In this document: positions 33,514 to 41,461 of the stretch, piece after piece | Numbering within the stretch: the stretch's first letter is position 1 | Layout: every line of letters starts with the position of its first letter | NCBI RefSeq assembly: GCF_000252125.1 | Contig: NZ_AHKF01000009.1 | Span: 1-43,584, forward strand | Source: Flavobacterium frigoris PS1 | GTDB lineage: Bacteria; Bacteroidota; Bacteroidia; Flavobacteriales; Flavobacteriaceae | Direction: 5' to 3' | Length of the DNA: 43,584 nucleotides | The notes under the pieces: model-generated | Told to the model about the DNA's origin: nothing | The model's database searches: none | The model's input: only the letters and a program-made list of their open reading frames with translations | Program-made: the position numbers and the translations under genes

Positions 33514-34365
33514 TTACTTTAGCATTCCGTTTAATATCTCTTTTATCTTATTTACACTTTCCATTTCTTCATAGATAGCATCATAATCTTCACTAACAAG
33601 TAAGTCTTTAAAATGAGTTAAGTTCGAAATATACTCATCCAACGTCTTTACAACTTGCTTTCTATTCTGTTTAAAAATAGGAGTCCACATTGCAGGTGAA
33701 CTTTTGGCTAAACGTACAGTACTTTCAAATCCACTTCCCGCCATATCAAAGATATCTTGTTCGTGTTTTTCTTTGTTTAATACTGTTTTTCCCAACATAA
33801 ACGAACTGATATGGGACAAATGCGACATATAAGCAATATGCTTGTCATGTGATTTAGGCTCCATATATCTAATTCTCATCCCGATAGCTTTAAACAGATC
33901 CAATGCTTTTTCCTGTAACTTGAAAGCGGTTCGCTCCACTTCGCAAATAATATTTGTTTTTCCTTGAAACAAGCCTGCAATTGCTGCTGATGGTCCAGAA
34001 AATTCAGTTCCTGCTATAGGATGCGTTGCGATAAAATTCCTCCTTCTAGGATGGTTTGCAACTGCTTCGCAAATGGGAGCTTTCGTAGAACCCACTTCAA
34101 AAACGATGGTGTTTTCACCAATCAAATCCAGTACTTTAGGCAAAACAGTTAACGCGACATCAACAGGAACAGAAACAATCACAAAATCAGCATCGGAAAC
34201 ACCTTCTAATTCCGAAGCTACATCAATCACACCCAATGCCAATGCTTGCTGCAAATGATTTTCGTTACTGTCAACTCCATAAACGGTAACTTCTGGGTAG
34301 ACCGTTTTAATGTCCATTCCCATTGATCCACCAATCAGCCCTATTCCTACTATGTAAATTTTCAT
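33514..34365 (-). CDS. tyrA: Prephenate dehydrogenase
   Basis: A 283-residue NAD(P)-dependent enzyme converting prephenate to 4-hydroxyphenylpyruvate for tyrosine. The Rossmann motif is VGIGLIGGSMGMDIK at residues 5-19, with VFEVGSTKAPICEAV, THPIAGTEFSGPSAA and HIAYMSHLSHISSF as family motifs. It has no C-terminal ACT domain. Its ATG directly abuts the stop of the aminotransferase gene, so the two are translated together. Arogenate use cannot be excluded. Confidence 0.94.
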   Translation of the reverse strand: MKIYIVGIGLIGGSMGMDIKTVYPEVTVYGVDSNENHLQQALALGVIDVASELEGVSDADFVIVSVPVDVALTVLPKVLDLIGENTIVFEVGSTKAPICEAVANHPRRRNFIATHPIAGTEFSGPSAAIAGLFQGKTNIICEVERTAFKLQEKALDLFKAIGMRIRYMEPKSHDKHIAYMSHLSHISSFMLGKTVLNKEKHEQDIFDMAGSGFESTVRLAKSSPAMWTPIFKQNRKQVVKTLDEYISNLTHFKDLLVSEDYDAIYEEMESVNKIKEILNGMLK

Positions 34366-35514
34366 TTAATTAAATCTATCAATTGCTTCTTGAACTTTTT
34401 CTTCTTTTACACATAATGCAAATCGAACATACCCTTCTCCATTGCTTCCAAAAATTGTCCCTGGTGCGATAAAGAGATATTTTTCATGTAAAATCTGGTC
34501 TATAAATTTTTCAGCAGAAGTTATTCCCTCTGGTAATTTTGCCCAAACAAACAATCCAACACCTTCTTTATACACTTTACAATTTAATTTTTCCGCTAAT
34601 TTTTCGGTCAAAACGCGGCGTTTTTTATAGATTTCATTCATCGCATCAAACCAAGATTTATCGCTGTTCAAAGCGGCTATTGCCCCTTTTTGAATTCCAA
34701 AAAACATTCCGCTATCCATATTGCTTTTTACTTTCAAAATAGCATCAATACATTCTGCATTTCCTAAAACCATTCCAACTCTCCAGCCCGCCATATTAAA
34801 GGTTTTGCTCAAAGAATTAAGTTCTAGAGCCACATCTTTAGCCCCTTCAACCTGCAACAAACTCATAGGATTATCGTTCAAAACAAAACTATATGGATTG
34901 TCATTGATCAATAATATTTGGTGTTTTTTGGCGAAAGCCACTAACTTTTCAAATAAAGCAATACTACCGCGAGCTCCTGTGGGCATGTGCGGATAACCAA
35001 CCCACATGATTTTTACTTTAGTTAGATCTAACTTTTCTAAAGCGTCAAAATCAGGTTCCCAATTCGTGTTTTCTTTTAAATCATAATAAAGCGGCACAGC
35101 TCCAACTAGATTAGTTACCGAAGTATAAGTAGGATATCCAGGATTTGGTATTAAAACTTGATCTCCTTCATTCAAGAAAGCAAGTGAAATATGCATAATT
35201 CCTTCTTTTGAACCCATCAAAGGCAAAACTTCAGTATTGGGATTCAAGTCAACATTATAATTATTTTTATAAAAATCAACCATCCCTTTTCGCAGTTCCG
35301 GCAAGCCTTGATAACTTTGATATTGGTGCGCATTATCATCTTGCATTGCATGAACGACTGCGTCAATAACTTTTTGTGAAGGTTGCAAATCAGGACTTCC
35401 TATTCCCATATTTATAATCGGGTTCCCTTCGGATGCCAATTGTCTTACTTCTCTCAATTTTGAGGAGAAATAGTATTCTTCAATTATATCTAATCGTTTT
35501 GCTGTTGTAATCAT
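34366..35514 (-). CDS. PLP-dependent class I/II aminotransferase
   Basis: A 382-residue fold-type I aminotransferase. Visible features are INMGIGSPDLQPSQ, the NPGYPTYTSVT segment, NDNPYSFVLN and the Schiff-base lysine in ELNSLSKTFNMAGWRVGMVLG, with a final arginine in EGYVRFALC. It lies between pheA and tyrA, so aromatic keto acids (phenylpyruvate, 4-hydroxyphenylpyruvate or prephenate) are the probable substrates. Sequence alone does not tell it from aspartate or LL-DAP-type relatives. It follows pheA by 51 bases. Confidence 0.92.
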   Translation of the reverse strand: MITTAKRLDIIEEYYFSSKLREVRQLASEGNPIINMGIGSPDLQPSQKVIDAVVHAMQDDNAHQYQSYQGLPELRKGMVDFYKNNYNVDLNPNTEVLPLMGSKEGIMHISLAFLNEGDQVLIPNPGYPTYTSVTNLVGAVPLYYDLKENTNWEPDFDALEKLDLTKVKIMWVGYPHMPTGARGSIALFEKLVAFAKKHQILLINDNPYSFVLNDNPMSLLQVEGAKDVALELNSLSKTFNMAGWRVGMVLGNAECIDAILKVKSNMDSGMFFGIQKGAIAALNSDKSWFDAMNEIYKKRRVLTEKLAEKLNCKVYKEGVGLFVWAKLPEGITSAEKFIDQILHEKYLFIAPGTIFGSNGEGYVRFALCVKEEKVQEAIDRFN

Positions 35515-35565
35515 TATTCTATTTTATAATTCTTTAGACCTTGTGACTTGATGACTTTTAACTAA

Positions 35566-36393
35566 TTATGGCTTGGTGTTTTTATATTCTCCTAATACCT
35601 TAAAATATTCTGCCATTATCTCTAATAATGATTTAGCCTTTGAATAATCCGAATACTTTTCGAAAGTAACATCCACGAAAAAAGAATATTTCCAAGGTGT
35701 TTCAATTTTTGGCAAGGACTGTATTTTGGTTAAATTCATTTTACAATCGCTCATTACATTAAGTACCGCTGCTAAACTTCCTCTTTTATGATCGAGTTCA
35801 AATTTTAAAGACGCCCTATTGACTTCTTCTATTGGCACAAATGAGTTCTCTTTATTTATGATAACAAAACGAGTCATGTTATTTTTTATAGTTTGAATTG
35901 CAGGTACCAGGATTTCTAAACCATACATTATCGAAGCCGCATGACTCCCAATTGCTGCGATACCTTTTAATTGCTTCTCTTGAATTCTACGAGCAGTTTC
36001 AGCAGTATCCTTGTCTTCAACTAATTTGATACTTGGATATTTTTTCAAAAATTCCATACACTGAAGTAAGGCCATTGGATGCGAATGTACCTCAACTATA
36101 TCGTCCAATTTTTGGCCCTTTAGCGCCATCAAATTTTGAGTAATGTTCAAATAATGTTCTCCAATGATGTGCAAATTATTCTTGTCTATTAAAGCATAAT
36201 TAGGAATAATAGGTCCAGCTATTGAATTTTCAATTGCCATAACTGCCTGATCTGCTTTACCTGAAAGCAGGCTATCAACAAGTTCTTCAAAAGACAGACA
36301 TTCATCAACCACCACCTCTTGTTCGTAATATTCTTGTGCCACCTGATGGTGAAATGAACCCTTTATACCTTGTATTGCAATTTTCGCATTCAT
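35566..36393 (-). CDS. pheA: Prephenate dehydratase
   Basis: A 275-residue enzyme turning prephenate into phenylpyruvate. The start MNAKIAIQGIKGSFHHQVAQ is canonical (an ATG at 36411 lies inside the attenuator's T-run and is rejected). The catalytic domain includes ADQAVMAIENSIAGPI and the NNMTRFVIINKE motif with the essential Thr-Arg-Phe. The C-terminal ACT domain (ASLKFELDHKRGSLAAVLNV, then IQSLPKIETPWKYSFFVDV) binds phenylalanine for feedback control. It is the first structural gene of the aromatic operon, and the terminator of a leader-peptide attenuator ends 15-25 bases before it. Confidence 0.95.
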   Translation of the reverse strand: MNAKIAIQGIKGSFHHQVAQEYYEQEVVVDECLSFEELVDSLLSGKADQAVMAIENSIAGPIIPNYALIDKNNLHIIGEHYLNITQNLMALKGQKLDDIVEVHSHPMALLQCMEFLKKYPSIKLVEDKDTAETARRIQEKQLKGIAAIGSHAASIMYGLEILVPAIQTIKNNMTRFVIINKENSFVPIEEVNRASLKFELDHKRGSLAAVLNVMSDCKMNLTKIQSLPKIETPWKYSFFVDVTFEKYSDYSKAKSLLEIMAEYFKVLGEYKNTKP

Positions 36394-36416
36394 ATGACCA
36401 CTTTTAAGCAAAAAAA

Positions 36417-36438
36417 AATCCCGATTTTCATCGGGATT
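36417..36438 (-). terminator. Attenuator terminator in front of pheA
   Basis: On the minus strand AATCCCGAT, loop GAAA, ATCGGGATT, then a run of T: a 9-bp perfect intrinsic terminator placed between the leader peptide and the pheA ATG at 36393. Its 5' arm can instead pair upstream (ACAATCCC at 36440-36433 with GGGATTGT at 36493-36486), which would prevent it from forming. Confidence 0.88.
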
Positions 36439-36470
36439 GTATATTTATAATTATCAATTTAATTTTCTAA

Positions 36471-36551
36471 TTAAATAACCATACGACAATCCCTACCCTC
36501 TTTCCAGAAGAAATAATAAGTATTGCTAAAATAAAATCGGTTATTCAACAT
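36471..36551 (-). CDS. Leader peptide of the aromatic amino acid operon
   Basis: A 26-codon frame, ATG 36551 to TAA 36471, whose residues 5-16 read RFYFSNTYYFFW: four Phe, three Tyr and one Trp, with runs TTT-TAT-TTT and TAT-TAT-TTC-TTC-TGG. It begins about 25 nt after a promoter and ends 33 nt before the terminator stem. The last codons (residues 20-22, Arg-Asp-Cys) carry GGGATTGT, the antiterminator strand, 13 nt after the Trp codon. This is the classic ribosome-mediated attenuation layout: starvation for Phe, Tyr or Trp stalls the ribosome, frees that strand and lets transcription reach pheA. The sequence facts are direct; the regulation is inference. Confidence 0.85.
   Translation of the reverse strand: MLNNRFYFSNTYYFFWKEGRDCRMVI
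36486..36493 (-). promoter_or_regulatory. Antiterminator strand (region 2) of the attenuator
   Basis: GGGATTGT on the minus strand, fully complementary to ACAATCCC at 36440-36433, which includes the 5' arm of the terminator. A further match, CCGATTTT at 36540-36533 with AAAATCGG at 36428-36421, could add another alternative fold. Confidence 0.75.
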
Positions 36552-36581
36552 TATAATTTGTGTTTTGTAATAAGTTCTATG

Positions 36582-36612
36582 CGAATGTATAAATAATTTT
36601 CATCTATCCAAA
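36582..36612 (-). promoter_or_regulatory. Promoter of the leader-pheA operon
   Basis: TTTG (36612-36609), exactly 19 bases, then TACATTCG (36589-36582), one mismatch from TAnnTTTG. Predicted start near 36575, giving a leader RNA of about 180 nt before pheA. Confidence 0.65.
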
Positions 36613-36683
36613 CAAAAAAAAGAATTATATCAAACAAAAAAAGAATTCTCTGTAAAACTGTATTTAAATTACACAATAACTAA

Positions 36684-36754
36684 AAAAACAGCTTGTAAAA
36701 TATTATATAATCATCTGCGCCTAAACGGCTTCCGTAACAAAAATAGCTGTTTTT
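36684..36754 (-). terminator. Possible terminator of the symporter gene
   Basis: AAAAACAGCT (36754-36745) and AGCTGTTTTT (36693-36684) on the minus strand can pair over 10 bp around a long loop that itself holds ACGG-AAG-CCGT. A T-run follows. The large loop makes it less certain than the other terminators. Confidence 0.4.
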
Positions 36755-36780
36755 GTTTGAAAAAAATCCACCTAAGTAGA

Positions 36781-38022
36781 TTAGGTAGTTAATGTTGTCG
36801 ACAGCCATTTTTTTCCTTCGGAAATTCGAGTAATTAGCATTGCCGAAACTACATCACCATTAGCATTCAGCAAAGTGGCTATTGGATCTACTAATGTCCC
36901 CACAATCATAGCAGCAGGTAAAGCTTGCTCCATTGGAAAGCCATAAATTGTAATAGCTAAAATTTCTCCTATATAGCCCCCATTTGGTATTCCTCCTTCA
37001 ACCACTGATACAATAACAGTAATACCTAATGCCATAAGCAATGTACTAGGATCTGTAAAATCTTTTCCAAACATAGCAAAAATAACTGCTATTTTTATTA
37101 TCGAAGACATACTCGAACCGTCTTTGTGCAAAGGAGCTCCAAGCGGAATCGCAATGTTTCTAATATGCGCGGGTATTTTCATCTTTTCTGTCGCCTCCAG
37201 ATTTGCTGGAATTGTCGCAATACTACTGCAAGTCCCTAAGGCTGTTAAAGCCGGAGTAATATTGTTCCCCCAGAAAATCTTCAATCCTTCTTTTCCACCT
37301 GCCATAAACGCATATAAACTAAAGAACACCACAAAATAGAATGTACAAACTGCATAATAAAGCCCTAAAGGTTTTGCATACGCTCCAAATAATTGAGGTC
37401 CAAATATTCCAACTTGATACGCAAAATAAGCACCTAATCCCACTGGTGCCGTTTTCATGATTATGTGTAATAATTGCTTCATTACTTCATTTCCTGAATT
37501 CAAGAAAGTTCTAAAACCTTCTCCTTTCTCCCCAGCTCTTAAACTAGCAAATCCTATCAAGAAAGAAAATATAATTAATGCCAACATACTTTTTCTCGAA
37601 AGCAATTCATAAAAATCATTAGCAGTCAGTAGTTGAGTAATTTGTGAACCGCCACTGGCACTTTGCATACTTTCCAAAGGAATTTTTGAAATGATGATAT
37701 CTTGATGGATTGGAAAAAGTAACACACCTAGTATCATTATTATCGCAGAGACAAGGACTGTGCCCAAAAACACTCCAATAACAACTACAAACAACTTCCC
37801 TAATTTCTCTGACTTCTCTAAACTCGCGATTGAAGAAGCGATAGTAAAGAAAATCAAGGGTATGATAGCTGTAAAAAGCAAATTCAAAAATATATCCCCT
37901 AGCGGCTTTATAACTTCTACTCCTTTCCCAAAAACCAGTCCTAATATACTTCCTGCTGTTATCCCGCATAGTAACCAGATAATACCACTATACGTTTTAA
38001 ACAAACTCTTTCTTTCTTCCAT
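36781..38022 (-). CDS. Dicarboxylate/amino acid:cation symporter (DAACS family)
   Basis: A 413-residue membrane protein related to GltP/DctA. It has about eight hydrophobic segments from GIIWLLCGITAGSILGLVFG to the C-terminus, a re-entrant Ser-rich region near GTCSSIATIPANLEATEK, and the family's seventh-helix motif as APLHKDGSSMSSIIKIAVIF in place of the NMDGT seen in characterised glutamate transporters. That change suggests a different substrate. It is transcribed toward pheA but a promoter and attenuator lie between, so it is likely a separate unit. Confidence 0.9.
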   Translation of the reverse strand: MEERKSLFKTYSGIIWLLCGITAGSILGLVFGKGVEVIKPLGDIFLNLLFTAIIPLIFFTIASSIASLEKSEKLGKLFVVVIGVFLGTVLVSAIIMILGVLLFPIHQDIIISKIPLESMQSASGGSQITQLLTANDFYELLSRKSMLALIIFSFLIGFASLRAGEKGEGFRTFLNSGNEVMKQLLHIIMKTAPVGLGAYFAYQVGIFGPQLFGAYAKPLGLYYAVCTFYFVVFFSLYAFMAGGKEGLKIFWGNNITPALTALGTCSSIATIPANLEATEKMKIPAHIRNIAIPLGAPLHKDGSSMSSIIKIAVIFAMFGKDFTDPSTLLMALGITVIVSVVEGGIPNGGYIGEILAITIYGFPMEQALPAAMIVGTLVDPIATLLNANGDVVSAMLITRISEGKKWLSTTLTT

Positions 38023-38159
38023 TTTTAGATTCAGTTTTTATAATTTTTTATAAATATATCATTCTATTTATAAAATACCACTCATTACAATAACAAAAAT
38101 CAGACAATAACCTCTGCTTGATATTGTTTAATAAAAACCATAAATCGCCATTTTCTTTT

Positions 38160-38167
38160 TACTTTTG
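38160..38167 (+). promoter_or_regulatory. -7 element of gldA
   Basis: TACTTTTG followed by CAAC, 17 bases upstream of ATG 38184. It lies inside a longer in-frame reading from 38118, which argues against the earlier start. Confidence 0.5.
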
Positions 38168-38183
38168 CAACAAACAAAAGGCA

Positions 38184-39080
38184 ATGTCAATAGAAGTAAA
38201 AAACATATCGAAAAGTTACGGCAATCAGAAAGCATTGGACGATATTTCGTTTGCAGTCAATAAAGGTGAAATCGTTGGTTTTCTTGGTCCAAACGGTGCC
38301 GGAAAATCTACTTTGATGAAAATATTGACAACCTATATCCATCCTGATGAAGGTTCTGCAATGGTTAATGGACATGATATAATTACGGAACAAAAAGCCG
38401 TACAACTTTCTATTGGTTATTTACCGGAGCACAACCCTTTATATCTGGACTTGTACGTTAGGGAATATTTAGCTTTTAATGCTGATGTCTATAAAGTAAC
38501 CAAATCTCGAATAGAAGAAGTAATTCAACTGACTGGTTTAAGTACTGAAAGTCATAAAAAAATAGGGCAATTATCTAAAGGTTTCCGCCAACGTGTGGGA
38601 CTTGCCAATGCTCTATTACACAATCCTGATGTTTTGATTTTGGATGAACCGACAACTGGTTTAGATCCAAATCAATTAATTGAAATAAGAAACGTCATCA
38701 AGAACGTAGGGAAAGATAAAACTGTTTTCCTTTCCACGCACATTATGCAGGAAGTTGAAGCGATTTGTGATCGTGTGATCATTATCAATAACGGTAAAAT
38801 CGTCGCCGATAAAAAACTAGACAACTTATTTTCAGAAAACAAGGAACAAGTTCTAGAAGTAGAATTTGATTATAAAATAGAAGAGCAGGCAGTTGCCAAA
38901 ATTGAAAACCTTACTTCTTTTAAAAATACGCATGACATGATTTGGGAGTTAACCTTTACGACCGACAAAGACATGCGACCTACAGTGTTTGATTTTGCAA
39001 CTGCAAATGGCTTAAAAACTTTGCAACTTAATCAAAAAAACAAAAATCTGGAGGCTGTTTTTAGAGAAATCACAAAATAA
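38184..39080 (+). CDS. gldA: Gliding-motility ABC transporter ATP-binding protein GldA
   Basis: A 298-residue ATPase starting MSIEVKNISKSYGNQKALDD. Walker A is GPNGAGKST at residues 35-43, the signature is QLSKGFRQRVGLAN, Walker B is DVLILDEPTTGLDP and the H-loop is STHIMQEVEAICD. The C-terminal EQVLEVEFDYKIEEQ and the ending NQKNKNLEAVFREITK match GldA of Flavobacterium as I remember it. GldA works with the membrane proteins GldF and GldG and is needed for gliding; those genes are not here. A -7 element lies just upstream and a strong terminator follows. Confidence 0.92.
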   Translation: MSIEVKNISKSYGNQKALDDISFAVNKGEIVGFLGPNGAGKSTLMKILTTYIHPDEGSAMVNGHDIITEQKAVQLSIGYLPEHNPLYLDLYVREYLAFNADVYKVTKSRIEEVIQLTGLSTESHKKIGQLSKGFRQRVGLANALLHNPDVLILDEPTTGLDPNQLIEIRNVIKNVGKDKTVFLSTHIMQEVEAICDRVIIINNGKIVADKKLDNLFSENKEQVLEVEFDYKIEEQAVAKIENLTSFKNTHDMIWELTFTTDKDMRPTVFDFATANGLKTLQLNQKNKNLEAVFREITK

Positions 39081-39112
39081 TACGGCACTAATCAGTTTTA
39101 GTTCACGGATAA

Positions 39113-39156
39113 AAAAAGGAAGCTCATTTAAATTATTTTAAATGAGCTTCCTTTTT
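39113..39156. terminator. Strong bidirectional terminator
   Basis: A 20-bp perfect stem (39113-39132 with 39137-39156) around a 4-base loop, rich in A at the left and T at the right. It serves gldA (plus) and the repeat lipoprotein (minus), whose ends face each other. Confidence 0.92.
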
Positions 39157-39182
39157 ATGATTTCATGAAATAAAAACTTGAA

Positions 39183-39821
39183 TTAGGATTTCGGTAAAGG
39201 TTCACCAACGGCAATATCACAACGATGTCCCGCCTTTCCATGAGCCGGATTCATCCCTGCGGCGGTTTCAGTATCTGCGGATGCAGTTGACAATAAAGCC
39301 GGAACTGCCGGTTGAACAGTATATTCTTTTGCAGCTGTAGCTGAATTTGTGCTTGTAGTGGCTGTAGTTGTTGATGCTGGTTTTGAATTCAATGGAGCTC
39401 CCACCGCTATATCACAACGATGACCACTTTCTCCATGTGATGGATTCATTCCTTTTGGCGTAACCGTCTTAGCAGTGATATTTTGCGAAGTTGTAACCGC
39501 TTGTGTGGACTGAACAGAAGCTGGCTGAACAGAAGTTCCTCCGCTACCAGCAGTATTCAATGGTGCTCCAACAGCTACATCACAACGATGATTTAGTTCT
39601 CCATGAGGAGGGTTGATTCCTGCCGGAGTAGAGGTAGCCATTCCTGAGCTACCATTTTGTATTCCGGTAGACTGAGATGATTGGCCTTGTACCGCTGGAG
39701 ATGTTTGTTGCCAAAAAGGAATTTCATTTCTAGGATTAGTTTTAACTGCAGCGGTTTCGTCGTTTTTACATGAAGTAAATGTTATGACTGTCGCTAAAAG
39801 CGTATAGTATAAGTATTTCAT
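39183..39821 (-). CDS. Lipoprotein with three His/Cys-rich repeats
   Basis: A 212-residue lipoprotein (signal ending TFTSCKND, lipidated Cys18). The mature part is Ser/Thr/Ala/Gln-rich spacer interrupted by three copies of NPxHGxxxHRCDIAVGxPL at residues 70-88, 126-144 and 191-209. Each copy holds two His and one Cys in fixed spacing, HGxxxHRC, which suggests metal or heme binding. The motif is familiar to me from uncharacterised Bacteroidota proteins; no function is known. The first copy is the most divergent. A good promoter lies upstream, so it is a single-gene unit. Confidence 0.82.
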   Translation of the reverse strand: MKYLYYTLLATVITFTSCKNDETAAVKTNPRNEIPFWQQTSPAVQGQSSQSTGIQNGSSGMATSTPAGINPPHGELNHRCDVAVGAPLNTAGSGGTSVQPASVQSTQAVTTSQNITAKTVTPKGMNPSHGESGHRCDIAVGAPLNSKPASTTTATTSTNSATAAKEYTVQPAVPALLSTASADTETAAGMNPAHGKAGHRCDIAVGEPLPKS

Positions 39822-39847
39822 TTTGATTTTTTTTAAGCTAGTTACAT

Positions 39848-39878
39848 CAAATATAAGATTTTAATATTAACTACCCAA
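39848..39878 (-). promoter_or_regulatory. Promoter of the repeat lipoprotein gene
   Basis: TTG (39878-39876), 20-base spacer, TATATTTG (39855-39848) on the minus strand, 27 bases upstream of the ATG. Confidence 0.6.
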
Positions 39879-39967
39879 GGCCTTGCAAGCACGTAAAATT
39901 AATCTACGATTTGATAATAATCGTATTACTCCAGTTCGCCTAAATGAAATCTCTATTTATTACATTA

Positions 39968-41371
39968 CTAAATCAATAAAAGACTTTCCTTCATTTCTGC
40001 AATGACAATTTGAATATCATTTTCATTCGTTCTCCAATTAACGAATGATGCACGGATTCCTTTCCGATTTTGATATACTGTAGGAGTCATGAATACTTTG
40101 CCTCTATCATTAAGTTTTGTCAAAAATGAATTTACTTTTTCCTGATTATGGTCTCCCGCCAAAGTAAAACAAACATTATTCAACCGAGTTGGAGCTAATA
40201 ATTCAAAATTTTCGTTTTTGCATATAAAATCATCAAACTGCAATGCCATTACCACACTATTTTCTACAATATCTTGATACCCGTGTTTTCCATAAGCCAA
40301 TAACGAAAACCAAACAGGCAATGCTTTTAATCGTCGAGAATTTTCAGGCAGAAAATTAAGATAATTAAAATTTTCCAATGGATTTCCCAAATAAGGTGCA
40401 TTTGAATTTTGAAAAGTTTCAATTTGTAAATTTCTATGCTCTTCTTTTACCAAATAAAAAGCACTTTCATAAGGTACGTTCAGCCATTTATGACAGTCAA
40501 CAGTAATAGAGTCTGAGTTGTCCCAACCATTAACTAAGTGTTTGTATTTAGGAGAACATGCAGCAAACCCTCCAAAAGCAGCATCAATATGCCACCAGAA
40601 ATTGTATTTTCTTTTCAGTTTTGTAATTGCAGTAAAATCATCAAAATCAGCTGTATTAACAGTTCCCGCACTAGAAATCAGAATAAATGGCCGACCATTT
40701 ATTTTTTTTATATTTCGTTCCAAATCGGCAATATCTATCGCTTCACGGTTTCCCTCAATCGTCTCTATCTTAGTAAAATTCTGACTTCCTATTCCTAACA
40801 TTGCTAAACATTTGACAGAAGAGGAATGCGGCATTGCAGAAAGAACTTGTATCGGTTGTGAAATTCCATTTTTAGCGAAATCTTCTCCTAGTTGTTTTCC
40901 GAACCATTGTCTGGCGACAGCCAAACAAGTAAAGTTAGACATGGTCGCTCCTGTTACAAATCCTCCCAAGAAAATTTTGGGCAGACTTAACAATTGCAGC
41001 AACAAGTTAATCGTTTCAATTTCTATCAAAGCCGATACGCCACCTTGCGCATTTGTAGCTTGCGCATTTTGATCATAAATTGTAGTCAGCCAATCACCCA
41101 CAATCGATGCCGGAGTAGATCCACCCGTTACAAATCCCCAATAACGACCTCCAGTTTGCGAAACCATTAATGGCGCTAACCTTCTATTGAACTCTTCCAA
41201 AGTCGGCAATGCCCCTAAACCAGAGTTGCTAAGATCCCTATTTGTTGTTATTGTATTATTATTCGAAGTTGGAATAGTGTCAATTGATTCCAGAAAATGA
41301 ATTCCTTGCTGTTTTACTTTTTCAAGGATATTCTCGATTTCGTTTAGATCTTGTTGAAGGATTGTATTCAT
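39968..41371 (-). CDS. Group II PLP-dependent decarboxylase
   Basis: A 467-residue fold-type I enzyme of the aromatic amino acid/glutamate/diaminobutyrate decarboxylase group. Signatures are SQTGGRYWGFVTGGSTPAS near residue 75, MPHSSSVKCLAMLG, the PLP-aspartate in FWWHIDAAFGGFAACSP and the Schiff-base lysine in SITVDCHKWLNVPYESAFYL. The substrate cannot be fixed; tryptophan, tyrosine, other aromatic amino acids or diamino acids are candidates. It follows the metF terminator and has no obvious promoter box, so it may depend on readthrough or on a weak promoter at 41431-41461. Confidence 0.88.
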   Translation of the reverse strand: MNTILQQDLNEIENILEKVKQQGIHFLESIDTIPTSNNNTITTNRDLSNSGLGALPTLEEFNRRLAPLMVSQTGGRYWGFVTGGSTPASIVGDWLTTIYDQNAQATNAQGGVSALIEIETINLLLQLLSLPKIFLGGFVTGATMSNFTCLAVARQWFGKQLGEDFAKNGISQPIQVLSAMPHSSSVKCLAMLGIGSQNFTKIETIEGNREAIDIADLERNIKKINGRPFILISSAGTVNTADFDDFTAITKLKRKYNFWWHIDAAFGGFAACSPKYKHLVNGWDNSDSITVDCHKWLNVPYESAFYLVKEEHRNLQIETFQNSNAPYLGNPLENFNYLNFLPENSRRLKALPVWFSLLAYGKHGYQDIVENSVVMALQFDDFICKNENFELLAPTRLNNVCFTLAGDHNQEKVNSFLTKLNDRGKVFMTPTVYQNRKGIRASFVNWRTNENDIQIVIAEMKESLLLI

Positions 41372-41399
41372 ACGTTATTGAAATTAAATGTAAAAAAAA

Positions 41400-41430
41400 G
41401 ACCCGACAGGTTTATAAAACCTGTCGGGTC
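41400..41430 (-). terminator. Terminator of metF
   Basis: A 14-bp perfect stem (gacccgacaggttt/aaacctgtcgggtc) with a 3-base loop, then eight T on the minus strand. It lies 31 bases past the metF stop. Confidence 0.92.
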
Positions 41431-41461
41431 CAATAGAACGACATCGATTTTATTTTAATTT

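Noticed and set aside
36391..36411. pheA start at ATG 36411
   Set aside because: It would place the start within the region following the attenuator T-run; ATG 36393 gives the canonical MNAKIAIQG start.
37619..37969. Leftward 116-codon frame within the symporter gene
   Set aside because: Same strand, different frame, Arg/Ser-rich with no family features; a shadow of the transporter.
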